17,006 bases of DNA from Pseudomonadota bacterium (GCA_015222915.1 JADFWE010000406.1:1-17006); one strand, 5' to 3'. Positions 6,937 through 14,898 are shown, counted from the stretch's first letter. Program-made: numbers and translations. The notes: generated by a model not told the origin, from the letters alone.

Positions 6937-9312
6937 TTGAAACTTGCTACTCAAAAACTGTCGCCAATAAATCAGAGCAGTCCTTTACAGAATAAACTGC
7001 GCCGAGCCGGTTCGCATGCTCTCAGTTCTGGCATTATCCTTCTCGCATTAACGCTTAATGTCTCTGCTGAGACCCCGGACGATAACGCGCTGTGCCCGGC
7101 GCCCGGTGCCAGCGCGACAATATATACAGCACCGCCCAGCTTCAAACCGGAGAATATCGGAAACACCGAGATCAGTGCCGACTTCACACGATCGAGTCAG
7201 GATGGCTCGACTTCGCTGAATGGTAACATCGTCATCGAGCAACACATGTTGCGCGTCACTGCCGACTACGCCGACTATGATAAGAGTCTCGGCAAGCTGA
7301 GCATCTCGGGCAACGTACATATCGATACCGAGAGCATATCGATGGATGCAGACAGCGGGACTTTCGATATCGAGGGCAGCAGTAAACAGGGTGAGTTCAA
7401 TAACATCCAGTTTCTTATCCCGATGAAAGACAGGCCCGGGAAATATCAGCCAGGAGAATACAGAAAAAGCCGCCCGGCAATGAAGGGCTTTGCAGAAAGA
7501 GTGCATAGCGGTGACGAGAAATTTTCGACCCTGAACAATGCAAAGATCACCAGCTGCGAACTCATCGACCCCGACTGGCTGATCAGCGCCGACGAGATCC
7601 ACCTGGACCATGCCGATGAATACGGCTCTGCAGACGATGTCGTCATCCGCTTCAAGGGTGTACCCTTTTTATATACGCCCTACATCGAATTCCCGACCAG
7701 TGATAAACGGCGCAGCGGCCTGCTGTTCCCTGAGTTCGGCACATCATCCTCCAGAGGCATCGAACTTGCCGCGCCCTGGTACTGGAATATTGCGCCGAAT
7801 CATGATGCTGTGATCACCCCGCGTATCATGGAAAAGCGCGGTACCGAACTCGGTGGCAAATATCGTTTCCTGACACAGTCGACCACCGGTGAGCTGAAAG
7901 GCGCCTATCTGAATAACGACAAGACCACGGACGAAAAACGTTACCAGGTTGGCTACAAACAACATTCGGTAATCCTGCCTAACCTGCAATTCGATGCAGA
8001 CCTGCAGGACATCTCTGACCCGGATTATTTTAATGACTTTACCAACAGTATCAGCAGTACCAGCCAGACCCATCTGAACCGCAGCGCAAAATTACGCTAC
8101 GACCTGCAGAACTGGCACATGAGCGCACTGCTTCAGGACATTAAAACCATCGATACCACTGCACCCATCAGCGACCGTCCTTATAAACGTTTGCCGCAGT
8201 TGCTTCTGAACGGTGACACCAAGATCTCCAGCAGCCAGCTATTATTCACCCTGGATTCCGAAGCAGTCGAATTCGCCCATGATGATGTCACCAGGACGAC
8301 CGGCAGCCGGATAAACGTAAGCCCCGGTCTCAGCCTGCCGCTCAGCGGGGTTTTCTGGTTCCTCAAACCCGAAGTAAAATTCAGCCACACCCAGTATGAT
8401 GTCGGTACCGACGGCAGCGCTACTGTTCCCGGCGGCAGCCAGCAGGTTGATGATATCAACATCCCGATAAGCAGTATCAATGGCGGTCTTTTCTTCGAGC
8501 GTTATCTCGACAGCGGCTATCAACAGACACTGGAACCGCACCTGTACTATCTTTACGTACCCTATGAAGATCAGAACAGTAATCCGCTGTTTGATACCAC
8601 AGCACCGACGTTCACCATCTCACAACTCTTTCGCGATAACCGCTTCATCGGCGGCGACCGCATCGGCGATGCCAACCAGCTTTCGCTCGCATTGACCAGT
8701 AGACTGCTGAACCCGAAAACCGGCGATGAACTTATCCGTGCCAGCATCGGTCAGATATTTTATTTTGAGGACAGGAAGGTCGCTCTGAGCAGCAGCACGC
8801 CTGCCGATACCCGCAAGCAATCTGATGTCATCGCCGAACTCGATACAACATGGCAGCGCTGGCAGACCAGTATCGACCTGCAATGGGATACCACCTACCA
8901 CAAGATGTCCAGAGAGAATTATTTCCTGCATTACAATGTCGACCCCAGACACCTGTTCAGTATCGGCTATCGAAAGCGGCTAGATGGCACCAGTATCGAT
9001 ATAGAACAGATCGATACCTCGTTCGTCTACGGCATCAACCGCGAGTACAGTGCTTTTGCCCGATACAATTATTCCCTGGATAGCAGAACACCTATCGATA
9101 GCATTGCCGGTATTGCCTATGACAGCTGCTGCTGGGCGATCCAGCTATTCGGGCAGCGCCGCTTGCAGAATACTGGTATCGCGAATAGCGATTTATACGA
9201 TGACTCGATACTGGTACAATTCGTCTTCAAAGGCCTGGGCAGCTTGTCAGGCAGCAGAGCGCGAACCACGCTCGAACAATCAATCTATCGATATACCGAT
9301 ATCCTCCAGTAA
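6937..9312 (+). CDS. lptD: LPS-assembly outer membrane protein LptD
   Basis: The 791-residue product is LptD (OstA/Imp), which with the lipoprotein LptE inserts lipopolysaccharide into the outer leaflet. A signal peptide with an unusually long N-region ends near VSA44-E45. An LptA-like periplasmic domain follows (about 78-220), then a large beta-barrel domain beginning around GVPFLYTPYIEFP (241-253). The four cysteines match the known disulfide layout: C53 and C207 in the N-terminal part, and the adjacent C731-C732 near the C-terminus (E. coli C31, C173, C724, C725). The start is TTG at 6937; the next in-frame Met is residue 104, so no internal ATG is usable. No Shine-Dalgarno is evident. surA follows 8 bases after the stop. 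Residues about 161-185 (PMKDRPGKYQPGEYRKSRP) look like a basic insertion in the N-terminal domain. Confidence 0.93.
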   Translation: MKLATQKLSPINQSSPLQNKLRRAGSHALSSGIILLALTLNVSAETPDDNALCPAPGASATIYTAPPSFKPENIGNTEISADFTRSSQDGSTSLNGNIVIEQHMLRVTADYADYDKSLGKLSISGNVHIDTESISMDADSGTFDIEGSSKQGEFNNIQFLIPMKDRPGKYQPGEYRKSRPAMKGFAERVHSGDEKFSTLNNAKITSCELIDPDWLISADEIHLDHADEYGSADDVVIRFKGVPFLYTPYIEFPTSDKRRSGLLFPEFGTSSSRGIELAAPWYWNIAPNHDAVITPRIMEKRGTELGGKYRFLTQSTTGELKGAYLNNDKTTDEKRYQVGYKQHSVILPNLQFDADLQDISDPDYFNDFTNSISSTSQTHLNRSAKLRYDLQNWHMSALLQDIKTIDTTAPISDRPYKRLPQLLLNGDTKISSSQLLFTLDSEAVEFAHDDVTRTTGSRINVSPGLSLPLSGVFWFLKPEVKFSHTQYDVGTDGSATVPGGSQQVDDINIPISSINGGLFFERYLDSGYQQTLEPHLYYLYVPYEDQNSNPLFDTTAPTFTISQLFRDNRFIGGDRIGDANQLSLALTSRLLNPKTGDELIRASIGQIFYFEDRKVALSSSTPADTRKQSDVIAELDTTWQRWQTSIDLQWDTTYHKMSRENYFLHYNVDPRHLFSIGYRKRLDGTSIDIEQIDTSFVYGINREYSAFARYNYSLDSRTPIDSIAGIAYDSCCWAIQLFGQRRLQNTGIANSDLYDDSILVQFVFKGLGSLSGSRARTTLEQSIYRYTDILQ

Positions 9313-9320
9313 TCCAAATT

Positions 9321-10628
9321 ATGTGCCACATGATAACTCTGAATAAAAAATCACTCTCCCTCGCTCTCATCTTACTCAGCATCATCAGCTTTGCGGCGAA
9401 CGCAGAACCACAGCCACTGGACAGCATCGCAGTTATCGTCAACGACGATGTCATCACAAAGAACATGCTCGACAACAGGGTGAATGATTTCCGCAAACAG
9501 CTCGACCCCAGCCAGTTATCACGCATCGACCCTGCGACGCTACGAAAGCAGGTAATGGAGAGGATGATCCGCGATACCATCCAGCTGCAGCAGGCCAGGC
9601 AGCTCGGTATAACCGTCGATGACCTGATGCTAAACCGCATGCTGGAGCAGATCGCGAAAAGCAATACCATGTCACTGGAAATATTCCGCGATGCCATCGA
9701 AGCAGAAGGTATCAATTACAGTCGTTTTCGTGAACAGACACGCAAGGAGATCATCATCAAGCAGCTGCAACAACGCGTGGTCGCCAGCAAGATCAATGTC
9801 TCCGATCAGGAAGTCGCGCAATACATAGAACAGAATGAAAGCCTGGACTCTTCAACGCTCAGCTTCCATCTGCGCCACATCCTCATCGCGACACCGGAAG
9901 CGGCTAACCCTGATGACATCGCCAAAGCCGAACACGAAGCCGAAGAGGTCTACCAGAAGATCCAGGACGGCAGCCGCTTTGAGGATATTGCAATAAAAGT
10001 GTCCAGTGGACGCAACGCATTAAAAGGCGGGGATCTGGGCACACGAAAAGCCAACGAACTGCCCAAACTGTTCGTCGATGCGATCCAGGGGCTGAAACCG
10101 GGTGAGACATCCCGGCCGGTCAGGAGCGCCAGCGGTTTTCACCTGCTACACATGGTCAGCAGCTCGAATGATCAGGTGATGATACAACAGACCCATGCCC
10201 GTCATATCCTGATCCGCCCCAGCGCTGAAGTCAGTGATGAACAGGCAAGAAAAACCCTGCTCGAACTGAAAGAAAAAATAGAAAACGGCAAGAACTTTGC
10301 CGAGCTTGCCAGCGAATATTCTGAGGATCCCGGCTCGAAAATAAAGGGTGGCGATCTTGGCTGGGCCAGCCCAGGTAATTTTGTTCCTGCTTTTGAAAAC
10401 GTAATGAAATCTCTATCGGTAGACGAGATATCCGAACCATTCAAAAGCACTTTTGGCTGGCACATACTGCAGGTACTGGAACGCCGCGATCACGACCAGA
10501 CCCAGACCAATAAAGAGACCCAGGCACGTAATGCGATCCAGAAAAGAAAGATCGATGAAGAACTTCGACTGTGGTTACGCCGTATCCGCGATGAAGCCTA
10601 TGTCGAATTTGCTGATGAAGACCAATAG
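9321..10628 (+). CDS. surA: Periplasmic chaperone and peptidyl-prolyl isomerase SurA
   Basis: The 435-residue product has a signal peptide ending at ANA28-E29, a SurA N-terminal domain (about 33-165, opening LDSIAVIVNDDVIT), two parvulin domains and a basic C-terminal helix that packs back on the N-domain. Parvulin 1 spans about 184-280 (RHILIA, GGDLG, SGFHLLHM) and parvulin 2 about 293-388 (RHILI, YSEDPGSKIKGGDLGW, GWHILQV). SurA escorts unfolded beta-barrel proteins, including LptD, to the BAM complex, which fits its place directly after lptD. Two in-frame ATG codons, 9321 and 9330, are possible starts; MITLNKK from 9330 gives a more usual signal peptide. No clear Shine-Dalgarno is seen, and with an 8-base gap, coupling to lptD translation is plausible. 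Confidence 0.94.
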   Translation: MCHMITLNKKSLSLALILLSIISFAANAEPQPLDSIAVIVNDDVITKNMLDNRVNDFRKQLDPSQLSRIDPATLRKQVMERMIRDTIQLQQARQLGITVDDLMLNRMLEQIAKSNTMSLEIFRDAIEAEGINYSRFREQTRKEIIIKQLQQRVVASKINVSDQEVAQYIEQNESLDSSTLSFHLRHILIATPEAANPDDIAKAEHEAEEVYQKIQDGSRFEDIAIKVSSGRNALKGGDLGTRKANELPKLFVDAIQGLKPGETSRPVRSASGFHLLHMVSSSNDQVMIQQTHARHILIRPSAEVSDEQARKTLLELKEKIENGKNFAELASEYSEDPGSKIKGGDLGWASPGNFVPAFENVMKSLSVDEISEPFKSTFGWHILQVLERRDHDQTQTNKETQARNAIQKRKIDEELRLWLRRIRDEAYVEFADEDQ

Positions 10629-10655
10629 AAACACCTGCAGAGAAGATCCGGCACA

Positions 10656-11669
10656 TTGTCTGAACGCAACACAACAAATAAAAAGATCGTCATAACCGCA
10701 GGGGAACCTGCGGGTATCGGTGCCGACATCTGCTTATGCTTGCCGGATACCGGTGACACCGAATTATACGTCATTGCTGACCCCGAACTTCTGACTCGAC
10801 GTGCCGAAGCACTTGGCCTCGATATAGAGCTTAATATCACCAGCGACACCGAGAACCTGTCCCGGACATATAACAAAGACAAGTTAAATATCATCCCCGT
10901 AACACTGAGAACTGTATCACAGCCGGGCACCTTAAACCCGGATAACAGCGCCTACGTGTTAGAGATGTTAGACCTTGCCTGTGATCTGTGCCTGCAGAAC
11001 AAAGTCGATGCCATGGTCACCGGCCCGATTCAGAAAAGCATTATCAATCAGGCCGGGCATGACTTCACCGGACACACAGAATATCTGGCTGAGCGCGCGA
11101 CCCGTGCCAGCGCCTCCAGTGAAGCCATCCTGCCGGTAATGATGCTGGCAACCCGGTCGTTACGTGTCGCGCTGGCAACGACGCACCTGCCATTAAAAAA
11201 TGTCAGCCATGCCATCAGCAAAGAGTCACTGACACGAATAATCACTATACTCGATGACTTTTTAAAGCGCCATGCAGGCATAGATCAGCCCGAGATACTG
11301 ATCTGCGGTCTAAATCCGCACGCAGGTGAAGACGGTAACCTGGGAGATGAAGAGATAACGACGATCACTCCTGTAATCGACAGATTAAAAGAGCTGGGCA
11401 TGAACCTGCTCGGCCCGCTACCGGCCGATACATTGTTTACCGGGAAGTATCTGAAATCCGCAGACGCCGTCCTTGCCATGTATCATGACCAGGGGCTTCC
11501 CGTATTAAAATACAGCGGCTTCGGCAAAGCAGTAAACATTACCCTGGGCCTGCCCTTTATCCGCACCTCGGTCGATCATGGCACCGCCCTTAATCTGGCC
11601 GGCACCGGCAAGGCCAGCAACAGTAGCCTGCACGAAGCTATTGAAATGGCGATAGAATACTGTAACTAA
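10656..11669 (+). CDS. pdxA: 4-hydroxythreonine-4-phosphate dehydrogenase
   Basis: The 337-residue product shows the PdxA fold markers GEPAGIG (16-22), TGHTEYLA (138-145), NPHAGE (220-225), MYHDQGL (275-281) and RTSVDHGTA. The three metal-binding histidines are H177, H222 and H277, with spacings of 45 and 55 identical to E. coli H166, H211 and H266. It oxidises 4-phosphohydroxy-L-threonine with NAD, and the decarboxylated product is joined by PdxJ to give pyridoxine 5'-phosphate. The start is TTG at 10656; the next in-frame Met is residue 104, so an ATG start is not available. AGAAG upstream is the only ribosome-site candidate. The gene is 27 bases after surA, as in other gammaproteobacteria. 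A heptamer array begins at its stop codon. Confidence 0.94.
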   Translation: MSERNTTNKKIVITAGEPAGIGADICLCLPDTGDTELYVIADPELLTRRAEALGLDIELNITSDTENLSRTYNKDKLNIIPVTLRTVSQPGTLNPDNSAYVLEMLDLACDLCLQNKVDAMVTGPIQKSIINQAGHDFTGHTEYLAERATRASASSEAILPVMMLATRSLRVALATTHLPLKNVSHAISKESLTRIITILDDFLKRHAGIDQPEILICGLNPHAGEDGNLGDEEITTITPVIDRLKELGMNLLGPLPADTLFTGKYLKSADAVLAMYHDQGLPVLKYSGFGKAVNITLGLPFIRTSVDHGTALNLAGTGKASNSSLHEAIEMAIEYCN

Positions 11670-11826
11670 TGAAAAATGAATAATGAATAATGAATAATGA
11701 ATAATGAATAATGAATAATGAATAATGAATAATGAATTTTAAAACCACATGCCAATCGAATACAAATATATTTAAGCTGTTGAAGCTTTTTATTATTCAC
11801 TATTCATTATTCACTATTCATTGCTT
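11669..11826. repeat. Inverted heptamer-array element between pdxA and rsmA
   Basis: The gap is almost entirely a repeat. Left part: ATGAATA with an exact 7-base period, eight full units at 11676-11731, a variant unit ATGAAAA at 11669-11675 and a partial unit to 11737. Right part: 11792-11822, the reverse complement, with units alternating ATTATTC and ACTATTC. The arms can pair over 31 bases with two A-C mismatches in several registers. Between them lie 54 bases ending in AAGCTTTT (11783-11790). GCTTTT closes the element directly before rsmA. All frames carry stop codons, so it is not coding. Heptamer repeats (STRRs) are known in cyanobacteria; kinship is not implied. Confidence 0.9.
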
Positions 11827-11832
11827 TTAAAC

Positions 11833-12663
11833 ATGCACTACGCAAAAAAACGTTTTGGTCAGAATTTCCTGGTAGACACCGATGTCATCAATCGCATCGT
11901 CGACTGTATCCAGCCACAGGCCGACGATGTCATGATCGAGATCGGCCCCGGACTGGGTGCGATGACCAAACCGCTCCTGGCAAGACTGAACCAGTTGAAT
12001 GTCATCGAACTTGATCGTGACATCATCCCGAAACTGAAAAAGATCTGTATCTTCGCTGACCAGGAAAACATGCGTAAGTTAATCGTCAACGAAGGCGATG
12101 TTCTAAAGTTTGATTTTGGCCGGTTCTTCGATGAACATCCGGAACTCACATCAGGTGAAAACGGCCCTGAAAAAAAACTCCGGATCGTCGGCAACCTGCC
12201 CTACAATATCTCAACACCCGTCTTATTCACTCTGTTAAAACAGCGGCACCTGATTCAGGACATGCACTTCATGCTGCAGAAAGAAGTGGTGGATCGCATC
12301 GTTGCCGAGCCGAAGAACAAACTCTATGGTCGGCTCAGTGTCATGCTACAAACCTTCTGCCAGGCACAGTCTTTATTTGAAGTACCTCCCTACGCTTTTG
12401 AACCTGCACCAAAAGTAAATTCAGCTATTCTCAGGCTGCAGCCGGACGACCGATTCGAACACCAGATCCACGATTTTTCTGCATATGAGAAACTGGTGCG
12501 ACAGGCATTTTCACAGCGTCGCAAAACCCTTAGAAATACTTTAAAAAATCTTTGCTCAGCCGAACTGATCGAGCAGTCTGGTCTATCACCCAAACAACGC
12601 GCCGAAGAATTATCGGTTGCAGACTTCGTTAACCTTTATCGATCTATCTATCCATCATCTTAG
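11833..12663 (+). CDS. rsmA: 16S rRNA dimethyladenosine transferase RsmA (KsgA)
   Basis: The 276-residue product is the enzyme that dimethylates A1518 and A1519 in the 3' terminal hairpin of 16S rRNA late in 30S assembly, with SAM as donor. Signatures are KRFGQNFLVD (6-15), motif I E36-IGPGLG (36-42), the acidic ribose contact E59 in VIELDRD, GDVLKFDF (88-95), the catalytic NLPYNIS (121-127) and the C-terminal SQRRKTLRN rRNA-binding patch. The start is taken as ATG 11833 (MHYAKKRFGQ); an upstream in-frame TTG at 11821 lies inside the repeat and adds nothing conserved. There is no Shine-Dalgarno: the bases before the start belong to the heptamer element, which may influence expression. The order pdxA-rsmA-apaG is the conserved one. 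Confidence 0.95.
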   Translation: MHYAKKRFGQNFLVDTDVINRIVDCIQPQADDVMIEIGPGLGAMTKPLLARLNQLNVIELDRDIIPKLKKICIFADQENMRKLIVNEGDVLKFDFGRFFDEHPELTSGENGPEKKLRIVGNLPYNISTPVLFTLLKQRHLIQDMHFMLQKEVVDRIVAEPKNKLYGRLSVMLQTFCQAQSLFEVPPYAFEPAPKVNSAILRLQPDDRFEHQIHDFSAYEKLVRQAFSQRRKTLRNTLKNLCSAELIEQSGLSPKQRAEELSVADFVNLYRSIYPSS

Positions 12664-12768
12664 CAATCGATTTGCCTGTGCTCTCACAAGGCCAATACCC
12701 GACCACTTAAGCTACTGAATTATCAGTAATTACCATTTATCTGTTAAGTAAATACATGTGTTGCGAGG

Positions 12769-12777
12769 TGTTACAAT
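12769..12777 (+). promoter_or_regulatory. Possible extended -10 promoter for apaG
   Basis: TG at 12769-12770 stands one base before TACAAT (12772-12777), the extended -10 pattern. No good -35 is seen at normal spacing, which extended -10 promoters can tolerate. The 170-base gap between rsmA and apaG is unusually wide for this cluster, so a local promoter is plausible. Confidence 0.35.
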
Positions 12778-12820
12778 GTCGCTTAGTCCACTATTACCCG
12801 CATTCGATTACTCCTAGCAC

Positions 12821-12826
12821 GGTGAG
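12821..12826 (+). promoter_or_regulatory. Ribosome binding site fixing the apaG start
   Basis: GGTGAG ends 7 bases before ATG 12834. It decides in favour of this start over a longer frame opening at 12756 whose extra 26 residues (CCEVLQCRLVHYYPHS and more) have no counterpart in ApaG proteins. Confidence 0.6.
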
Positions 12827-12833
12827 TTATGTC

Positions 12834-13202
12834 ATGAACAATATCGAAGTCAAAGTGATGCCAGCTTATATCGCAGAGCAGTCTGACCCTGAAAATAATC
12901 ACTATGTTTTCTCTTATACGGTCACCATACGTAACAGCGGCTCTACGCCGGCAAAACTGTTAGCACGGCACTGGATCATCACCGACGGCGACGGCCATAT
13001 CCAGGAAGTTAAGGGGGATGGTGTTATCGGCGAGCAGCCACATCTGAAACCGGGTGAAGGCTTTCAATATACTTCAGGCACATTCATGAACACACCGTTC
13101 GGCACCATGCAGGGCAGCTACCAGATGATTACTGACAATGGCGAAAAGTTTGAGGCCGAGATACCGACGTTCCGACTCAGCGCACCGAACACGCTACACT
13201 AG
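12834..13202 (+). CDS. apaG: ApaG-domain protein (Co2+/Mg2+ efflux protein ApaG)
   Basis: From ATG 12834 the product is 122 residues, against 125 in E. coli. It consists of one ApaG (DUF525) domain of fibronectin-III-like fold. Typical stretches are YVFSYTVTIRNSG (24-36), RHWIITDGDG (45-54), V59-KGDGVIGEQPHLKPGEGFQY (59-79) and SGTFMNTPFGTMQGSY (81-96). The biochemical role is unsettled; in enteric bacteria it is linked to cobalt and magnesium handling, and the fold also occurs in some F-box proteins. It lies 170 bases after rsmA and 17 bases before the methyltransferase gene, so the latter pair is probably co-transcribed. Start chosen by the ribosome site at 12821 and by family length. Confidence 0.93.
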   Translation: MNNIEVKVMPAYIAEQSDPENNHYVFSYTVTIRNSGSTPAKLLARHWIITDGDGHIQEVKGDGVIGEQPHLKPGEGFQYTSGTFMNTPFGTMQGSYQMITDNGEKFEAEIPTFRLSAPNTLH

Positions 13203-13219
13203 ATCACTAACAGATATCC

Positions 13220-13834
13220 ATGGCCTTAAAACACAGCTACACCTTATTAGCACCGATCTACGATGTCATGGTATCGGGACCCCTTGATTTTTACCGTGAA
13301 AAGAGTCTGCTCCGTCTGGCATCCGATCTGGACGATACCGGCAAACAGAATATTCTGATCAACGGCATCGGCAGCGGACTTGATCTGCCATTCCTGCCAG
13401 AAAATGCCTGTTATACTGGCAGCGATATCACACCCGCCATGCTGCAGCGCGCCGAACGCCGAGCAGAAGACCACAAGATTGATATCAGCTTTCAGCTAGC
13501 AGACAGCCATGCACTACCATTTGATGATGAATCTTTTGATGCTGTTGTCATGCACCTTATCCTCGCCGTGGTACCGCAACCGGAACTTGCACTGAATGAA
13601 GCCTGCCGCGTATTGAAACCGGGCGGAAAAATTTATCTTTTCGATAAATTTATAAAACGCGGCCAGCTTGCTATCGGCCGGCGCTTGCTCAGTTTTTTTC
13701 TGCGCCACATCGCGACCCGCACCGATGTTATCTTCGAGGACGTGTTGGACAGCTGCCCAACGCTCCAGCTGATAACCGACGAACCGGCACTTGCAAAGGG
13801 CTGGTTCAGGCTGATAGAGTTAGAGAAACAATAA
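13220..13834 (+). CDS. Class I SAM-dependent methyltransferase (UbiE/PmtA-like)
   Basis: The 204-residue product has a Rossmann methyltransferase core. It opens with SYTLLAPIYDVMVSGPL, a pattern common in UbiE and phospholipid N-methyltransferases. Motif I is ILINGIGSGLDLPFLP (45-60), with Asn in place of the usual Asp or Glu before the glycines. D69 (GSDI) would hold the SAM ribose, LADSHALPFDDESFDAV (93-109) is motif II/III and CRVLKPGG (129-136) the post-motif. The substrate is unknown; a small molecule, quinone or lipid is more likely than RNA from these motifs. It sits between apaG and apaH, which are adjacent in E. coli, so it is a lineage-specific insertion in the cluster. No Shine-Dalgarno is seen before ATG 13220. 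A weak repeat element separates it from apaH. Confidence 0.85.
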   Translation: MALKHSYTLLAPIYDVMVSGPLDFYREKSLLRLASDLDDTGKQNILINGIGSGLDLPFLPENACYTGSDITPAMLQRAERRAEDHKIDISFQLADSHALPFDDESFDAVVMHLILAVVPQPELALNEACRVLKPGGKIYLFDKFIKRGQLAIGRRLLSFFLRHIATRTDVIFEDVLDSCPTLQLITDEPALAKGWFRLIELEKQ

Positions 13835-13843
13835 GTAATAAAT

Positions 13844-13910
13844 TGTATGTTGTATGTTTATTAAAAAGCTTTTAACTTATAACCTGTCACGTATAACTTA
13901 AAACTTTTTT
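13844..13910. repeat. Degenerate heptamer element between the methyltransferase and apaH
   Basis: Two copies of TGTATGT (13844-13857) lie to the left of AAGCTTTT (13866-13873). After one base come five 7-base units, each beginning with AC: ACTTATA, ACCTGTC, ACGTATA, ACTTAAA, ACTTTTT (13875-13909). The left units, reversed and complemented, resemble the right ones (AACATAC against AACTTAT). The array ends against the GGAG ribosome site of apaH (13912-13915). Its layout matches the larger element before rsmA. Confidence 0.6.
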
Positions 13911-13925
13911 CGGAGAAAAAAACAA

Positions 13926-14807
13926 ATGGCGACCTATGCCATCGGTGATGTGCAGGGATGTTACGACGAATTAAGAGCCCTGCTTACCCAGATAAAGTAT
14001 AACAGTGACCGCGACCAGCTCTGGTTCTGTGGCGACCTGGTCAACCGTGGCCCTAAATCACTAAAGACATTACGCTTCATCAGATCACTGGAAGCTAACG
14101 CGCTGACGGTTCTCGGCAATCACGACCTGCACCTGCTGGCCACCGCCTATGATCATCAGAAACCCGGCAAGAAAGACACCTTCGATTCATTACTAAAGGC
14201 GGATGATGCTGATCAATTGTTCTACTGGTTACGTCACCAGCCATTGATTCATCATGATAAAGAGAAAGATATCTCGCTACTGCACGCTGGCATTCATCCG
14301 CAATGGTCGATCAAGAAAGCCTTAAAATTATCACGGGAAGTAGAAGCGATCCTACAGAGCGATCAGCACATAAATTTCTATAAACACATGTACGGTGACA
14401 AACCGTTGAACTGGGAAGATTCTTTATCCGGCTGGTCGCGTTACCGTTTTATCACCAACATCCTGACCCGCTTACGTTATTGTGACGATCAGGGTAAACC
14501 TGCACTCGGTGCGAAGGGTGCTCCCGGCAGCCAGTCAAAACACCTTATTCCCTGGTATGAGGTGCCTGACCGAAAATCGCAGGACGACACCATCATCTTC
14601 GGTCACTGGTCGACGCTGCCACATGCTGGCATCCAAAGTATCAACAATACTTATGCGATCGATTCCGGCTGCCTGTGGGGCGGTGCACTTACTGCTTTAC
14701 GTATCGACGTACAGCCTTTTGAATATTTTCGACTCAATTGCCACGGTGCTTTACGGCCGCCAGAGAAATATCTCAAGCAACACAAAAAACACATATCTCA
14801 AAAATAG
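13926..14807 (+). CDS. apaH: Symmetrical bis(5'-nucleosyl)-tetraphosphatase ApaH
   Basis: The 293-residue product (E. coli 282) is a PPP-family metallophosphoesterase. The metal-binding motifs are GDVQGC (7-12), GDLVNRGP (36-43) and GNHD (64-67), with later ligands in LLHAGIHPQW and FGHWS. It splits diadenosine tetraphosphate (Ap4A) into two ADP and can also remove Np4-type RNA caps, limiting these alarmone-like compounds during stress. It has one of the clearer ribosome sites in the window: GGAG at 13912-13915, ten bases before the ATG, with an A-rich spacer. It is the last plus-strand gene of the cluster and converges with folA. The 91-base gap upstream holds a heptamer element that could separate its expression from apaG and the methyltransferase. 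Confidence 0.95.
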   Translation: MATYAIGDVQGCYDELRALLTQIKYNSDRDQLWFCGDLVNRGPKSLKTLRFIRSLEANALTVLGNHDLHLLATAYDHQKPGKKDTFDSLLKADDADQLFYWLRHQPLIHHDKEKDISLLHAGIHPQWSIKKALKLSREVEAILQSDQHINFYKHMYGDKPLNWEDSLSGWSRYRFITNILTRLRYCDDQGKPALGAKGAPGSQSKHLIPWYEVPDRKSQDDTIIFGHWSTLPHAGIQSINNTYAIDSGCLWGGALTALRIDVQPFEYFRLNCHGALRPPEKYLKQHKKHISQK

Positions 14808-14868
14808 ACCCTCCCCATGCACTTGCCGATAGACGACAACTCGTAAAGTACTTGAAGATATCAGGCTC

Positions 14869-14898
14869 AAAAAAAAGAGCACCATAAAGGCACTCTTT
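14869..14898 (-). terminator. Rho-independent terminator of folA (minus strand)
   Basis: On the minus strand the arms at 14889-14898 and 14874-14883 form a 10-base stem with a 5-base loop, followed by eight T (14869-14876 read in reverse, partly in the stem). Two positions pair as G-U only in the minus-strand RNA; in the plus-strand RNA they are A-C mismatches. This asymmetry and the T-run say that it serves folA. It may act weakly for apaH as well. Confidence 0.75.

Noticed and set aside
11669..11822. CRISPR array
   Set aside because: The repeat unit is 7 bases with no spacers, and no cas genes are present.
11821..11832. Upstream TTG start for rsmA
   Set aside because: It would place the first codons inside the repeat element and adds four non-conserved residues; ATG 11833 fits the family N-terminus.
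12756..12833. N-terminal extension of apaG by 26 residues
   Set aside because: The extension has no ApaG counterpart, covers the possible promoter, and a good ribosome site precedes ATG 12834, which gives the family length.
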